Source: Kaistia terrae
GTDB lineage: Bacteria; Pseudomonadota; Alphaproteobacteria; Rhizobiales; Kaistiaceae
Direction of reading: 5' to 3'
Assembly: GCF_026344005.1 (NCBI RefSeq)
Contig: NZ_JAPKNH010000011.1
Location: 83,858-147,857 of the forward strand
DNA length: 64,000 nucleotides
The notes under the pieces: generated by a model
The model's database searches: none
Seen by the model: only the letters and a program-made list of their open reading frames with translations
What the model was told of the DNA's origin: nothing
Made by a program: the position numbers and the translations under genes
Part shown: piece by piece, positions 42,825 through 51,285 of the stretch
Position numbering within the stretch: position 1 is the first letter of the stretch
How the letters are laid out: the number at the start of each line of letters is the position of its first letter

Positions 42825-43196
42825 TCAGCCTCCGAAGCTGATTTTAAGGAAGGCGAGGATGGTCGCCACGCCGACGGCGACGGCGAAGAACATGTTGGCG
42901 ACCAGCGCGACGATCTTCAGACCGCCATGCAGGTAATCCTCGATGATGATCTGCATGCCGAGCTTCATGTGCCAGACGCCGGTGCCGATCATCAGGATCA
43001 TCAGCAGCGCGACGAACGGATTCGCCAGCGCCGCGACGACTTCCGGATAGGGTTTTCCGGCCAGCACGATGACGAGAAAGACAAACAGGATGGCCAGAAC
43101 GGCAAGAGCAGCGCCAGTTAAACGCTGATGCCAGAAATGGCCCGTGCCTTCCTTGGCCGAGCCGAGCCCGCGAACGCGGCCGAGCGGTGTACGCAT
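42825..43196 (-). CDS. sdhD: Succinate dehydrogenase membrane anchor SdhD
   Basis: A 123-residue inner-membrane subunit with three hydrophobic helices that, with SdhC, anchors complex II and forms the quinone and haem b site. [14 protein letters not shown] and [18 protein letters not shown], with the probable haem-ligand His, are typical. The start is the ATG at 43196, 11 bases after sdhC; the frame runs further upstream inside sdhC. Confidence 0.94.
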   Translation of the reverse strand: MRTPLGRVRGLGSAKEGTGHFWHQRLTGAALAVLAILFVFLVIVLAGKPYPEVVAALANPFVALLMILMIGTGVWHMKLGMQIIIEDYLHGGLKIVALVANMFFAVAVGVATILAFLKISFGG

Positions 43197-43207
43197 GGAA
43201 TTGCCCC

Positions 43208-43606
43208 TCAGCGAATGGCGAGCGCCACGACCCAGATCAGGATCGTCAGCACGGCGGAGCCGATGATGTTGGCCCAGGAGAGATTGTCGCGCGACGACTT
43301 CGAGAAGCCCGCGCCGAAATCCCAGACGAAATGGCGGATGCCGCCGAGCAGATGCTGCATCAGCGCCCAGGTGTAGCCGAACAGCACCAGAAGGCCGATC
43401 CAGGAACCAAACACCCACGAGACGTAGGAGAAGGGGCCCGGGCCGGCGGCGGCCGCGATCGCCCACCAGGCGAGCAGCAGCGTGCCGAAATACAGCGCGC
43501 CACCCGTGACACGCTGCAGGATCGACACCGTCATGGTGATGGGCCAGCGATAGACCTGAAGGTGCGGAGAGAGCGGACGGCTCTTCTTCGCCTCGGCATT
43601 CGACAT
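43208..43606 (-). CDS. sdhC: Succinate dehydrogenase cytochrome b556 subunit SdhC
   Basis: A 132-residue membrane subunit with three helices. RPLSPHLQVYRWPITMTVSILQRVTG carries the quinone-site Ser/Arg region and HLLGGIRHFVWDFG the haem-binding His. The ATG at 43606 is preferred because GAGGA lies eight bases upstream; an ATG at 43615 sits against that site. Heads the operon, with a predicted promoter at 43666-43694 and a perfect palindrome between promoter and gene. Confidence 0.94.
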   Translation of the reverse strand: MSNAEAKKSRPLSPHLQVYRWPITMTVSILQRVTGGALYFGTLLLAWWAIAAAAGPGPFSYVSWVFGSWIGLLVLFGYTWALMQHLLGGIRHFVWDFGAGFSKSSRDNLSWANIIGSAVLTILIWVVALAIR

Positions 43607-43623
43607 CGTGTTCATCCTCAATC

Positions 43624-43641
43624 GCTTACGTAAACGTAAGC
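43624..43641. promoter_or_regulatory. Perfect palindrome upstream of sdhC
   Basis: GCTTACGT-AA-ACGTAAGC, two perfect 8-base arms, 17 bases before the sdhC ATG and just downstream of the predicted promoter. The core TTACGTAAACGTAA matches the mdh element (36788-36801) in 13 of 14 bases, in the same place relative to the gene. Confidence 0.7.
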
Positions 43642-43665
43642 ATTTAGGGTAGAGAGATTGGACCG

Positions 43666-43694
43666 GTTCTAACCCCATTGTGCGGCGCGGTCAA
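43666..43694 (-). promoter_or_regulatory. Predicted sdhC promoter
   Basis: Coding-strand TTGACC, 17-base spacer, TAGAAC: a good housekeeping-sigma match. CAATGGGGTTAGA across spacer and -10 nearly equals the mdh promoter stretch. Confidence 0.65.
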
Positions 43695-43864
43695 AACGGT
43701 CTTTTGCGTGACGCAAGGTCAGGCAGGCCGCTTTTCCTGCGATTCGCCAGCCCTGATTGCCATCATCGCGCGTTTTGGCAATGTTGCAGAGGCCCACGAG
43801 GGAAATCCGACCCAGGCGGCGCCCGCTTCCGGTCCGATTCCCTCCGCGCCAAAAGGAGAATCCG

Positions 43865-44245
43865 ATGACCCGACGCCTGATTTCGACCGGATCGCCCTTC
43901 GAGAAGGCCGCCGGCTATTCCCGCGCCGTGGTGCAGGGAGACTGGTGCTTCGTCGCCGGCACAACGGGCTATGACTACACCAGCATGACCATGCCGGCCG
44001 CCATTGGCGAGCAGACGGAAAACGCCATGGCGACCATCTCGCGCGCGCTTGGCGAGGCGGGCTTCGCCCTCAGCGACGTCGTGCGCGTGCATTATCATGT
44101 CACCGACGCCGCCTTTGCCGATGCCGTATTCCTCGTCGTCGGCGCCTATTTCCGCGACATACGACCGGCGGCGACCATGACGGTTTGCGGCCTGATCCGT
44201 CCGGAAATGAAGGTCGAGATCGAGGTTACGGCGCTGAAAGCCTGA
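43865..44245 (+). CDS. RidA/YjgF-family protein
   Basis: A 126-residue small cytoplasmic protein of the Rid superfamily, whose best-known member hydrolyses reactive enamine and imine intermediates. It has GDWCFVAGTTGYDY, the middle helix stretch QTENAMATISRALGEAGF and CGLIRPEMKVEIEVTA with the substrate-binding Arg. AGGAGA six bases before the ATG at 43865 sets the start. It is divergent from sdhC and precedes leuB by 108 bases; it may protect branched-chain amino acid synthesis from imines, but this is inference. Confidence 0.9.
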   Translation: MTRRLISTGSPFEKAAGYSRAVVQGDWCFVAGTTGYDYTSMTMPAAIGEQTENAMATISRALGEAGFALSDVVRVHYHVTDAAFADAVFLVVGAYFRDIRPAATMTVCGLIRPEMKVEIEVTALKA

Positions 44246-44353
44246 CCTCGCGGCGTCGGATGCGCGGGATCGGCTTGCATCGAGGCTTTCGCGACGCTAT
44301 CGCTGCCCGCGATCCACACGCCCGCAGACCCGCTCGACAAGAGAACCCGCGAC

Positions 44354-45466
44354 ATGACCACCTACAAGCTTCTTCTCCTTCCCGGTGACGGTATCGGCAC
44401 CGAAATCATGGCCGAAGTGAAGACGGTCATCGACTGGTTCGGCAAACGCGGCGTCGCGTCGTTCGAGTATGAGCAGGATCTGGCCGGCGGCGCGGCCTAT
44501 GACGCGCACGGCAAGGCGATCTCCGAAGCGACGATGAAGCTGGCGCAGGAATCCGACGCCGTGATCTTCGGCGCTGTCGGCGGCCCGAAGTGGGACAGCG
44601 TTCCCTATGACGTGCGCCCGGAAGCGGCCCTGCTGCGCCTGCGCAAGGATCTGGAACTGTTCGCCAACCTGCGTCCGGCCATCTGCTACCCGGCGCTGGC
44701 CGATGCTTCGTCGCTGAAGCGCGAGCTGGTCGAAGGCCTCGACATCCTGATCGTGCGCGAGCTGACCGGCGGCGTCTATTTCGGTTCGCCGAAGGAAATC
44801 GTCACGCTGGAGAACGGCGAGAAGCGCGCCGTCGACACCCAGCTCTACACCACCTCCGAGATCGAGCGAATCGCCCGCGTCGCCTTCGACCTGGCCAAGA
44901 CCCGCTCCAGCCGCGTTGCCTCGGCCGAGAAGCGCAACGTCATGAAGTCGGGCGTGCTCTGGAACCAGGTCGTCACCAAGGTCGGCAAGGAAGAATATGC
45001 CGACGTCGCGCTCGAGCACGTGCTGGCCGACAATTGCGCCATGCAGCTCGTCCGCCGGCCGAAGCAGTATGACGTCATCGTCTGCGACAACCTGTTTGGC
45101 GACATCCTGTCCGACGTGGCGGCGATGCTGACCGGCTCGCTCGGCATGCTGCCCTCGGCAGCGCTCGGTGCTCCCGACGCAACGACCGGCCGCCGCAAGT
45201 CGATGTACGAGCCCGTGCACGGTTCGGCCCCCGACATCGCCGGCCAGGGCATTTCGAACCCGATCGCGATGATCGCGTCCTTCGCGATGGCGCTGCGCTA
45301 TTCCTTCGGCCTCGTCGAGGAAGCCGACCTGCTCGACCGCGCCATTTCCAGCGTGCTGAGCAAGGGCCTGCGCACCGGCGACATCTACACCGAGGGCACG
45401 ACCAAGGTCGGCACCAAGGAAATGGGCGCCGCCATCCTTGCGGAACTCGACACCCTGTCGGCCTGA
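44354..45466 (+). CDS. leuB: 3-isopropylmalate dehydrogenase
   Basis: Oxidatively decarboxylates 3-isopropylmalate in leucine synthesis. The 370 residues start [22 protein letters not shown]; the family signature [24 protein letters not shown] and [20 protein letters not shown] are present, with the catalytic Lys in WNQVVTK and the substrate arginines in [16 protein letters not shown]. leuC and leuD are not in the window. Confidence 0.97.
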   Translation: MTTYKLLLLPGDGIGTEIMAEVKTVIDWFGKRGVASFEYEQDLAGGAAYDAHGKAISEATMKLAQESDAVIFGAVGGPKWDSVPYDVRPEAALLRLRKDLELFANLRPAICYPALADASSLKRELVEGLDILIVRELTGGVYFGSPKEIVTLENGEKRAVDTQLYTTSEIERIARVAFDLAKTRSSRVASAEKRNVMKSGVLWNQVVTKVGKEEYADVALEHVLADNCAMQLVRRPKQYDVIVCDNLFGDILSDVAAMLTGSLGMLPSAALGAPDATTGRRKSMYEPVHGSAPDIAGQGISNPIAMIASFAMALRYSFGLVEEADLLDRAISSVLSKGLRTGDIYTEGTTKVGTKEMGAAILAELDTLSA

Positions 45467-45509
45467 GAATAGCCAGCCTTGCGGCCGAATCTTTTTGCCG
45501 GGCCCCGAC

Positions 45510-45538
45510 TGGTCAAGCTTGGGTGATCTCTGTATAAG
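45510..45538 (+). promoter_or_regulatory. Possible rpmF promoter
   Basis: TGGTCA, 17-base spacer, TATAAG, about 80 bases before rpmF. The -10 is good and the -35 only 4 of 6. Confidence 0.35.
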
Positions 45539-45618
45539 GCCGCATTCAGATTGTACTGCTATGCCCTTGCCGGGCGGCGCGCCGCCGGTTCGACGGCATA
45601 TGACGAAGGAAGAATGAA

Positions 45619-45804
45619 ATGGCAGTTCCGAAGCGAAAGACGTCGCCGTCGAAGCGCAACATGCGCCGTTCGCACGATGCGCTCGCACAGCCGGCCTACA
45701 CCGAGGACAAGAATTCGGGCGAACTGCGTCGCCCGCATCACATCGACCTCAAGACCGGCATGTATCGCGGTCGTCAGGTTCTGACGCCGAAGAGCGAAGC
45801 GTAA
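45619..45804 (+). CDS. rpmF: 50S ribosomal protein L32
   Basis: A 61-residue ribosomal protein. The basic N-terminus [21 protein letters not shown] and the C-terminal [16 protein letters not shown] are characteristic of alphaproteobacterial L32; the zinc-binding cysteines of some L32 proteins are absent, as is normal in this group. GGAAGAA precedes the ATG. Monocistronic, followed by a terminator. Confidence 0.95.
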   Translation: MAVPKRKTSPSKRNMRRSHDALAQPAYTEDKNSGELRRPHHIDLKTGMYRGRQVLTPKSEA

Positions 45805-45854
45805 TTCGGCGGGGCGCCCGGCGCCCTACCGGCTTATAGCCATCGTTGAACATT

Positions 45855-45887
45855 CAAGGGCCGGCCTCAAGCCGGCCCTTTTCTTTT
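45855..45887 (+). terminator. Intrinsic terminator of rpmF
   Basis: Stem AAGGGCCGGC/GCCGGCCCTT with loop CTCAA, then TTCTTTT, 51 bases after the stop. Confidence 0.85.
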
Positions 45888-46013
45888 GCGCGAATTGCTG
45901 TTGTTGTCGTTACGGTGCGGAATAAGTTTCGCGGACTGCTCGGTTCTTGTTTTGGACCCACGCCTTGTCCGTTCTGCTAGAATGGACATCGTCTCGAGCT
46001 AGGGAATCCGAAC

Positions 46014-47702
46014 GTGGAAAATGCGGTGAGCGGCGATTTAGGGACCGATCGTCCCGACAGCACCGCGGCGATCCTCTCGACAGTTGGCGAGGTCGTCTAT
46101 CGCTGGACGCTGGAAGACGACCGGATCGAATGGGGCGGCGACGCGGCTTCCGTGTTCGGCATCGCCTTGCCGGAGGCGATCGCCACGGGTGACGATTTCT
46201 CGCGGATGGTCGAAGACCTGAGTCCGCTGGTGCGGCAAGAGGCCATCCTCGGCGGCGTCGATACCGGCAACGGCGTCCCCTACCGGCTCGAATATGCGCT
46301 GCGCCCCCGTGGCCCCGACGGTCCGATGCTCTGGATCGAGGATGCCGGCCGCTGGTATGCCGATGGCACGAAGATCGCGATGCGCGTCGAGGGCGTGCTG
46401 CGCGTCATCAACGAGCGCCACGCCCGCGAGCAGCGGCTCGCCTTCCTGTCGAGCCATGACGACGTCACCGGGCTCTTCAACCGCACCTACCTGCTCGATC
46501 GTCTCGACGAGACCCTTCTGGCCGCACGCGAGAGCGAGACGACGGCGGCTCTCCTCGTCATCGCCATCGACGATTTCCATCTGATCAACGGCGCCTATGG
46601 CTACCGCGCGGGCGATCGCATCCTCGCCGCCGCGGCACGCCGCATCAAGGCAAGGCTACGCGAAGGCGACGTCATCGGCCGCTTCTCCGGTCACAAGCTC
46701 GGCCTGATCCTGATGCATTGCGACGAAAACGAGATGATGTTCGCGGCGGAGCGCTTCCTCTCCGCCATCCGCGACGATGTCATCGCGACGCCCGACGGCG
46801 CCGTTTCCGTCACCGTGTCGATCGGCGGGATCGTCCTGCCGTATCATGCGCAAAATCGCGACGACGCGATGGAGCGGGTACAGGAAAGCCTGGGCGCCGC
46901 GCGCCAAAGCGGCCGTGGTCGTTTCGTTGCCTTTGTCCCCTCGGCGGGGCGCGAATCCGAGCGGCTTTCCAATATTGCCCTGTCGCAACGCCTGATTGGC
47001 GCCCTCTCGGAGCAGCGCCTGCGCCTGGCGTACCAGCCGATCGTCGACATCGCGACCCGCAAGACCGTCTACCACGAGGCCCTGCTCCGGCTGGGGCAGC
47101 CGGATGGGAGCATCATCTCGGCCGGCAACATCATTCCGATCGCCGAGCGCCTGGGGCTGTCGCGGCTGTTCGACCTCGCCGTGCTCGACCGCGTGCTGGA
47201 AACCCTGCTCCGATATCCCGATGCCAATCTGTCGCTGAACGTCTCGCCGGAGACCGCCGCCGGAACCGACTGGCTGTCGAAATTCGCCAGAACGGTCAGC
47301 CAAAAGCCGGAACTGGGCAAGCGCCTGATCGTCGAGATCACCGAGACCAGCGCCATCCATAGTCTCGACGAGACCGCGCATTTCATCTCGACGATCCACG
47401 ATGTCGGCGCCCGCCTCGCCATCGACGATTTCGGCGCCGGCTTCACCTCGTTCCGCAATCTGCGGGCGCTCAAGGTCGATATCGTCAAGATTGACGGCAG
47501 CTTCATCGCCACCCTGCCCCAGAGCCGGGACGACCAGATCTTCGTCCGCCGGCTGGTCGAGCTGGCGCACGATCTCGGCATCGAGACGGTCGCCGAATGG
47601 GTTCAGGACGAGGAAACCGCGCAAATGCTGGCCGGATGGGGCGTCAGCCATATCCAGGGCCACCTTTGCGGCGTGGCGAGCCTGGAATTGCCGTGGAAGT
47701 AG
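46014..47702 (+). CDS. PAS/GGDEF/EAL protein; probable c-di-GMP phosphodiesterase
   Basis: A 562-residue protein with no evident membrane segment. A PAS-like sensor covers about residues 20-130, a diguanylate-cyclase-like domain about 140-300 and an EAL domain about 320-560. In the cyclase domain the GGDEF signature is replaced by RFSGHKLGLIL, so it should be inactive. The EAL domain keeps EALLRL, LNVSPE, VEITET, IDDFGAGFTSF, VKIDGSF, TVAEWV and IQGH, so c-di-GMP hydrolysis is likely. The GTG start at 46014 follows AGGGAA by eight bases; no nearer ATG gives the full N-terminus. Single gene. Confidence 0.87.
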   Translation: MENAVSGDLGTDRPDSTAAILSTVGEVVYRWTLEDDRIEWGGDAASVFGIALPEAIATGDDFSRMVEDLSPLVRQEAILGGVDTGNGVPYRLEYALRPRGPDGPMLWIEDAGRWYADGTKIAMRVEGVLRVINERHAREQRLAFLSSHDDVTGLFNRTYLLDRLDETLLAARESETTAALLVIAIDDFHLINGAYGYRAGDRILAAAARRIKARLREGDVIGRFSGHKLGLILMHCDENEMMFAAERFLSAIRDDVIATPDGAVSVTVSIGGIVLPYHAQNRDDAMERVQESLGAARQSGRGRFVAFVPSAGRESERLSNIALSQRLIGALSEQRLRLAYQPIVDIATRKTVYHEALLRLGQPDGSIISAGNIIPIAERLGLSRLFDLAVLDRVLETLLRYPDANLSLNVSPETAAGTDWLSKFARTVSQKPELGKRLIVEITETSAIHSLDETAHFISTIHDVGARLAIDDFGAGFTSFRNLRALKVDIVKIDGSFIATLPQSRDDQIFVRRLVELAHDLGIETVAEWVQDEETAQMLAGWGVSHIQGHLCGVASLELPWK

Positions 47703-47762
47703 GCGGTTGCCTGCCAAGGTCGGCCCTGCCCGGCCGCGTAACGATGCCTTGCAGCCCGGCAG

Positions 47763-48053
47763 CTACCCCGCGAACCGGTTCATGCCCTCGGCAAGCTTGA
47801 TGTCAAACGACGTCACACCGTCGACGACATGGGTCGCCAGCGTCACCGTGACCTTGCCGTAGACATTGCTCCATTCGGGATGGTGGTTCATCCGCTCCGC
47901 CAGCAGCGCCGAGCGCGTCATGAAGGCGAAGGCCTGCTGGAAATCTTCGAAGGCGAACACCTTGGTGATGGCCTCGCGGCCCTCGACCAGCGCCCATCCA
48001 TCCAGCTTCGCCAGTGCTGCCGCGCGCTCGGCCGGGTCGAGTTTGGCAATCAT
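47763..48053 (-). CDS. phhB: Pterin-4a-carbinolamine dehydratase
   Basis: Recycles the 4a-hydroxy-pterin made by aromatic amino acid hydroxylases. The 96-residue protein has the active-site pattern [14 protein letters not shown] and [15 protein letters not shown]. Its ATG overlaps the stop of thpR by four bases, so the two are co-translated. No phenylalanine hydroxylase gene is in the window. Confidence 0.93.
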   Translation of the reverse strand: MIAKLDPAERAAALAKLDGWALVEGREAITKVFAFEDFQQAFAFMTRSALLAERMNHHPEWSNVYGKVTVTLATHVVDGVTSFDIKLAEGMNRFAG

Positions 48054-48604
48054 GATCGTGCCTCCGAATATTCGGCGAGCGGATAGCTCTGCTCGATCAG
48101 ATAAGGCCCGCCGCCCGTCGACGCCTTGGATGAGAACAACACAAAACGTGTCACGTGAAACGCTGCCGCCAGCAGGCCGCCGCGCAGGGTGAGATAGGCC
48201 GCGACGTCGCGATGCGGCGTGTTGCGCAGGCGGGCGAGCGTCACATGCGGCGTGTATTTGCGGCCCTCGGGCGGCAGGCCGATGCGTTGCAGGATGCGCT
48301 CCTGCTCGGCCTGCAACTCTGTCAACGCTCGCGACGAAGCGATGCGGGCGACGATGGAATGGGGTTTCGCGGTGCCGAACGAATCGAGGCCGGAAAATTC
48401 CAGGTCGAATTCGCGCCGACGCACCCGCGCCAGGGCGTCGGCAACCTCATCGGCGGTACGATCGTCGATATCGCCGATGAAACGGAGCGTGACGTGGAAG
48501 TTTTCCGCGTCGATCCAGCGCGCGCCGGCAATGCCGCCGCGCAGGAGCGAGAGCCGTTGGGCAATGTCGGCCGGGATCTCGAGACCGGTAAACAGGCGCG
48601 GCAT
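48050..48604 (-). CDS. thpR: RNA 2',3'-cyclic phosphodiesterase
   Basis: A 184-residue 2H-phosphoesterase (LigT/ThpR family) that opens 2',3'-cyclic phosphate ends. Both HxT motifs are present: FHVTLRF (H37) and TPHVTLARL (H120). First gene of a two-gene unit with phhB. Confidence 0.93.
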   Translation of the reverse strand: MPRLFTGLEIPADIAQRLSLLRGGIAGARWIDAENFHVTLRFIGDIDDRTADEVADALARVRRREFDLEFSGLDSFGTAKPHSIVARIASSRALTELQAEQERILQRIGLPPEGRKYTPHVTLARLRNTPHRDVAAYLTLRGGLLAAAFHVTRFVLFSSKASTGGGPYLIEQSYPLAEYSEARS

Positions 48605-48683
48605 GATCGCCCTCCTTTATCGGTGGGACGGGAGATCAGACTCGCGGTTTGCCGGCCGACTGTAAAGCCCTTTCCGGTACGTC

Positions 48684-49733
48684 TCAGGGGCAGGGATTGC
48701 CGCGCCACTGGTGAACGGCGTCGATCTTTGCCTCCAGCTCGGGGCTGATCGCGACATCCGCCGCGGCGATATCCACCTTGAGCTGATCCATCGTGGTCGC
48801 GCCGATGATGTTCGAGGTGACGAAGCAGCGCGTCGTGGCAAAGGCGACGGCCAGCGTCGCCGGATCCATGCCGAACTCGCGCGCAACCGCCAGATAGGCG
48901 TCGATTGCCTCATGCGCGCCCGGCGTTTCATAGCGATCGCCGCGCTTGAACAGCGTCGAGCGGGCGCCGGCCGGACGGGCGCCGTTCTGGTACTTGCCGG
49001 TCAGATAGCCCTGCGCCAGCGGCGAATAGACCAGCAGACCGACCTGCTCGCGCATCGCGACTTCGGCGAGATTCACCTCGAAGGTGCGGTTCAGCAGGTT
49101 GTAGGCGTTCTGGATCGAGACCACGCGCGGGCCCTTGCCGGCCTCGGCGGCTGCGACAAAACGCGTCGTGCCCCAGGCGGTCTCGTTCGACAGGCCGACA
49201 TGCCGGACCTTGCCTTCCTGAACCAGCTCCTGCAGCGCGCCGAGCGTCTCCTCGAACGGCACTTCGTCGGCGGCGGGCTCCGGATGGCGGTAGATCGTCG
49301 GGTTGGAGCCCCACAGCGGCACGTGGCGGTCGGGCGAATGCAGCTGGTAGAGGTCGATATAGTCGGTCTGCAGCCGCTTCAGGCTCTTCTCGATCGCGTC
49401 GCGGATATGGGCACGGCTCAGCGTCGGCGTCGCACCGTCCCGAAACCAGGTAAAGCCGTTGCGACCGCACACCTTGGACGCGAGGATGACCTTGTCGCGA
49501 TTGCCGCGCGCCTTCATCCAGTTGCCGATGATCCGCTCGGTCGAGCCCTGCGTCTCCGGCTTCGGCGGGATGGAATAGAGCTCGGCCGTGTCGAGGAAAT
49601 TGACGCCCTGCTCGAAGGCGTAGTCCATCTGCTCGTGGCCCTCGGCCTCGGTGTTCTGCTGGCCCCAGGTCATGGTGCCGAGACAGATGGAGGACACGCG
49701 CAGATCAGTCCGTCCGAGCGAACGATATTCCAT
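48684..49733 (-). CDS. NADP(H)-dependent aldo-keto reductase, Tas-like
   Basis: A 349-residue TIM-barrel reductase. YRSLGRTDLRVSSICLGTMTWG, the catalytic NFLDTAELYSIPP (Asp, Tyr), LASKVCG (Lys) and YIDLYQLHSPDR (His) are standard for the family; the length and the PPKPETQGSTERIIG insertion match the E. coli Tas group. The physiological substrate is unknown. Confidence 0.91.
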   Translation of the reverse strand: MEYRSLGRTDLRVSSICLGTMTWGQQNTEAEGHEQMDYAFEQGVNFLDTAELYSIPPKPETQGSTERIIGNWMKARGNRDKVILASKVCGRNGFTWFRDGATPTLSRAHIRDAIEKSLKRLQTDYIDLYQLHSPDRHVPLWGSNPTIYRHPEPAADEVPFEETLGALQELVQEGKVRHVGLSNETAWGTTRFVAAAEAGKGPRVVSIQNAYNLLNRTFEVNLAEVAMREQVGLLVYSPLAQGYLTGKYQNGARPAGARSTLFKRGDRYETPGAHEAIDAYLAVAREFGMDPATLAVAFATTRCFVTSNIIGATTMDQLKVDIAAADVAISPELEAKIDAVHQWRGNPCP

Positions 49734-49816
49734 GGCGAAAAGCTCCGAGAATTTTGACGCGGCAAGGCCGGATGTGGAATGGCCGGATTTAATCTGCAGG
49801 GCGTGCGTAAGACTGG

Positions 49817-50440
49817 TCAGCGCCTGGCTTGCGCGACCAGATCCTCCACGGCGGGAAGGATTTTCTCGACGATCACCGCGACGCCGGCGGCGTTGGGGTG
49901 CATCCCGTCGGCCTGAAGCAGGGTCTGTTCGGCTGCGACGCCGTCAAGGAAGAACGGATATAGCATCGCATCATGCTTCGCGGCCAGATCCGGATACAAC
50001 CCGTCGAAGCGTTTTGCGTAGTCCGGCCCAAGGTTTGGCGCAGCGCGCATCCCAGCCAGCAGCACCGGCAGCTTGCGCTCGCCGAGGCGGGTGAGGATGG
50101 CGTCGAGCGCCTGCTCGGGCACCGCAGGATCCAGCCCGCGCAGCATATCGTTGGCGCCGAGTTCGACGAGGACGGCCTGCGCATCCGGCCCGACCGACCA
50201 GTCGAGACGCGCCAGCCCGCCACCCGCCGTGTCGCCGGAAACGCCGGCATTGACGACTGCGACATCAAGTCCCTTCGCCGTCAGCGCCTTCTGCAACTGA
50301 TCGGTGAAACCCTCGCCGGGGCCAAGGCCATAGCCGGCCGAGAGGCTGTCGCCGAGCACGACGAGACGGAGCGGAGCGGCCCATGCGGCGCTCGTCAGAG
50401 AGGCAAGCAGCGAGATAGCTAGCGCCAAGGTCTTTATCAT
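49817..50440 (-). CDS. SGNH-hydrolase esterase, TesA-like
   Basis: A 207-residue exported hydrolase: signal peptide IKTLALAISLLASLTSAAWA, then block I GDSLSAGYG with the nucleophile (S32), block III GANDMLRG, and block V DGMHPNAAG with the Asp/His pair. It matches the periplasmic arylesterase/thioesterase I group. It is divergent from ybbA-ybbP, 113 bases between starts, the same arrangement as tesA/ybbAP in E. coli. Confidence 0.92.
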   Translation of the reverse strand: MIKTLALAISLLASLTSAAWAAPLRLVVLGDSLSAGYGLGPGEGFTDQLQKALTAKGLDVAVVNAGVSGDTAGGGLARLDWSVGPDAQAVLVELGANDMLRGLDPAVPEQALDAILTRLGERKLPVLLAGMRAAPNLGPDYAKRFDGLYPDLAAKHDAMLYPFFLDGVAAEQTLLQADGMHPNAAGVAVIVEKILPAVEDLVAQARR

Positions 50441-50553
50441 CTGTGTTTTGCCACCATATTGAGCGGAACGCGCCGCGATCGGCAGGACGCCGGCGTTCGA
50501 CGGCTTCCTCCGTTCGACGAGCCTGCCCGTCGCACGATATAGGGTTCGCGCGC

Positions 50554-51285
50554 GTGATTGATAATGTCCCGAATAATTCCGATGCCGTCATCCGGCTTTC
50601 TTCGGTTGAATTGGCGCTCGGTGCGGGAGCCGCTCGCGTCCACATCCTGCGAAATGTCTCGCTGACGATCGACGCCGGCGAGAGCGCCGCGCTGGTCGGA
50701 CCATCCGGCTCCGGCAAATCGACGCTGTTGATGACGATGGCCGGGCTGGAACGCGTCGACAAAGGCAGCGTTCTGGTCGCCGGCACCAACCTCGCCGCGC
50801 TCAACGAAGACGGACTGGCGCGGTTTCGCGGCCAGAATGTCGGCATCATCTTCCAGTCGTTCCACCTGATCCCCAACATGACGGCGCTGGAAAACGTCGC
50901 CGTGCCGCTGGAACTCGCCGGCCGCGCCGACGCCTTTGCACGCGCCGAGGAAGAGTTGAGGCTGGTCGGCCTTGGCCAACGGATGAACCACTATCCTTCC
51001 GCCCTTTCCGGCGGCGAGCAGCAACGCGTGGCGATTGCCCGCGCCCTGGTGGCCCGTCCCGCCATCCTTTTCGCCGATGAGCCGACCGGCAATCTCGACG
51101 AGACAACCGGCCGCGAGATTGCCGACCTGCTGTTCGACACCTGCGCCGAGCGCGGCACCACGCTGGTGCTCGTCACGCATGACAACGCATTGGCCGGCCG
51201 CTGCGACCGGGTGATCCGTATCCATTCCGGCGTGATCGATCCGCGCGAGGCGAATGCCGGCGCGGTTCGGAGCGCTGCGGAATGA
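50554..51285 (+). CDS. ybbA: ABC transporter ATP-binding protein, YbbA-like
   Basis: A 243-residue ATPase of the LolD/MacB-type family: Walker A GPSGSGKSTLL, Q-loop FQSFHLIPN, signature LSGGEQQRVAIARAL, Walker B ILFADEPTGNLDE. Translation is placed at the GTG at 50554, since the upstream frame is not family-like. It overlaps ybbP by four bases (ATGA). Works with YbbP; the E. coli system's substrate is not established. Confidence 0.92.
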   Translation: MIDNVPNNSDAVIRLSSVELALGAGAARVHILRNVSLTIDAGESAALVGPSGSGKSTLLMTMAGLERVDKGSVLVAGTNLAALNEDGLARFRGQNVGIIFQSFHLIPNMTALENVAVPLELAGRADAFARAEEELRLVGLGQRMNHYPSALSGGEQQRVAIARALVARPAILFADEPTGNLDETTGREIADLLFDTCAERGTTLVLVTHDNALAGRCDRVIRIHSGVIDPREANAGAVRSAAE

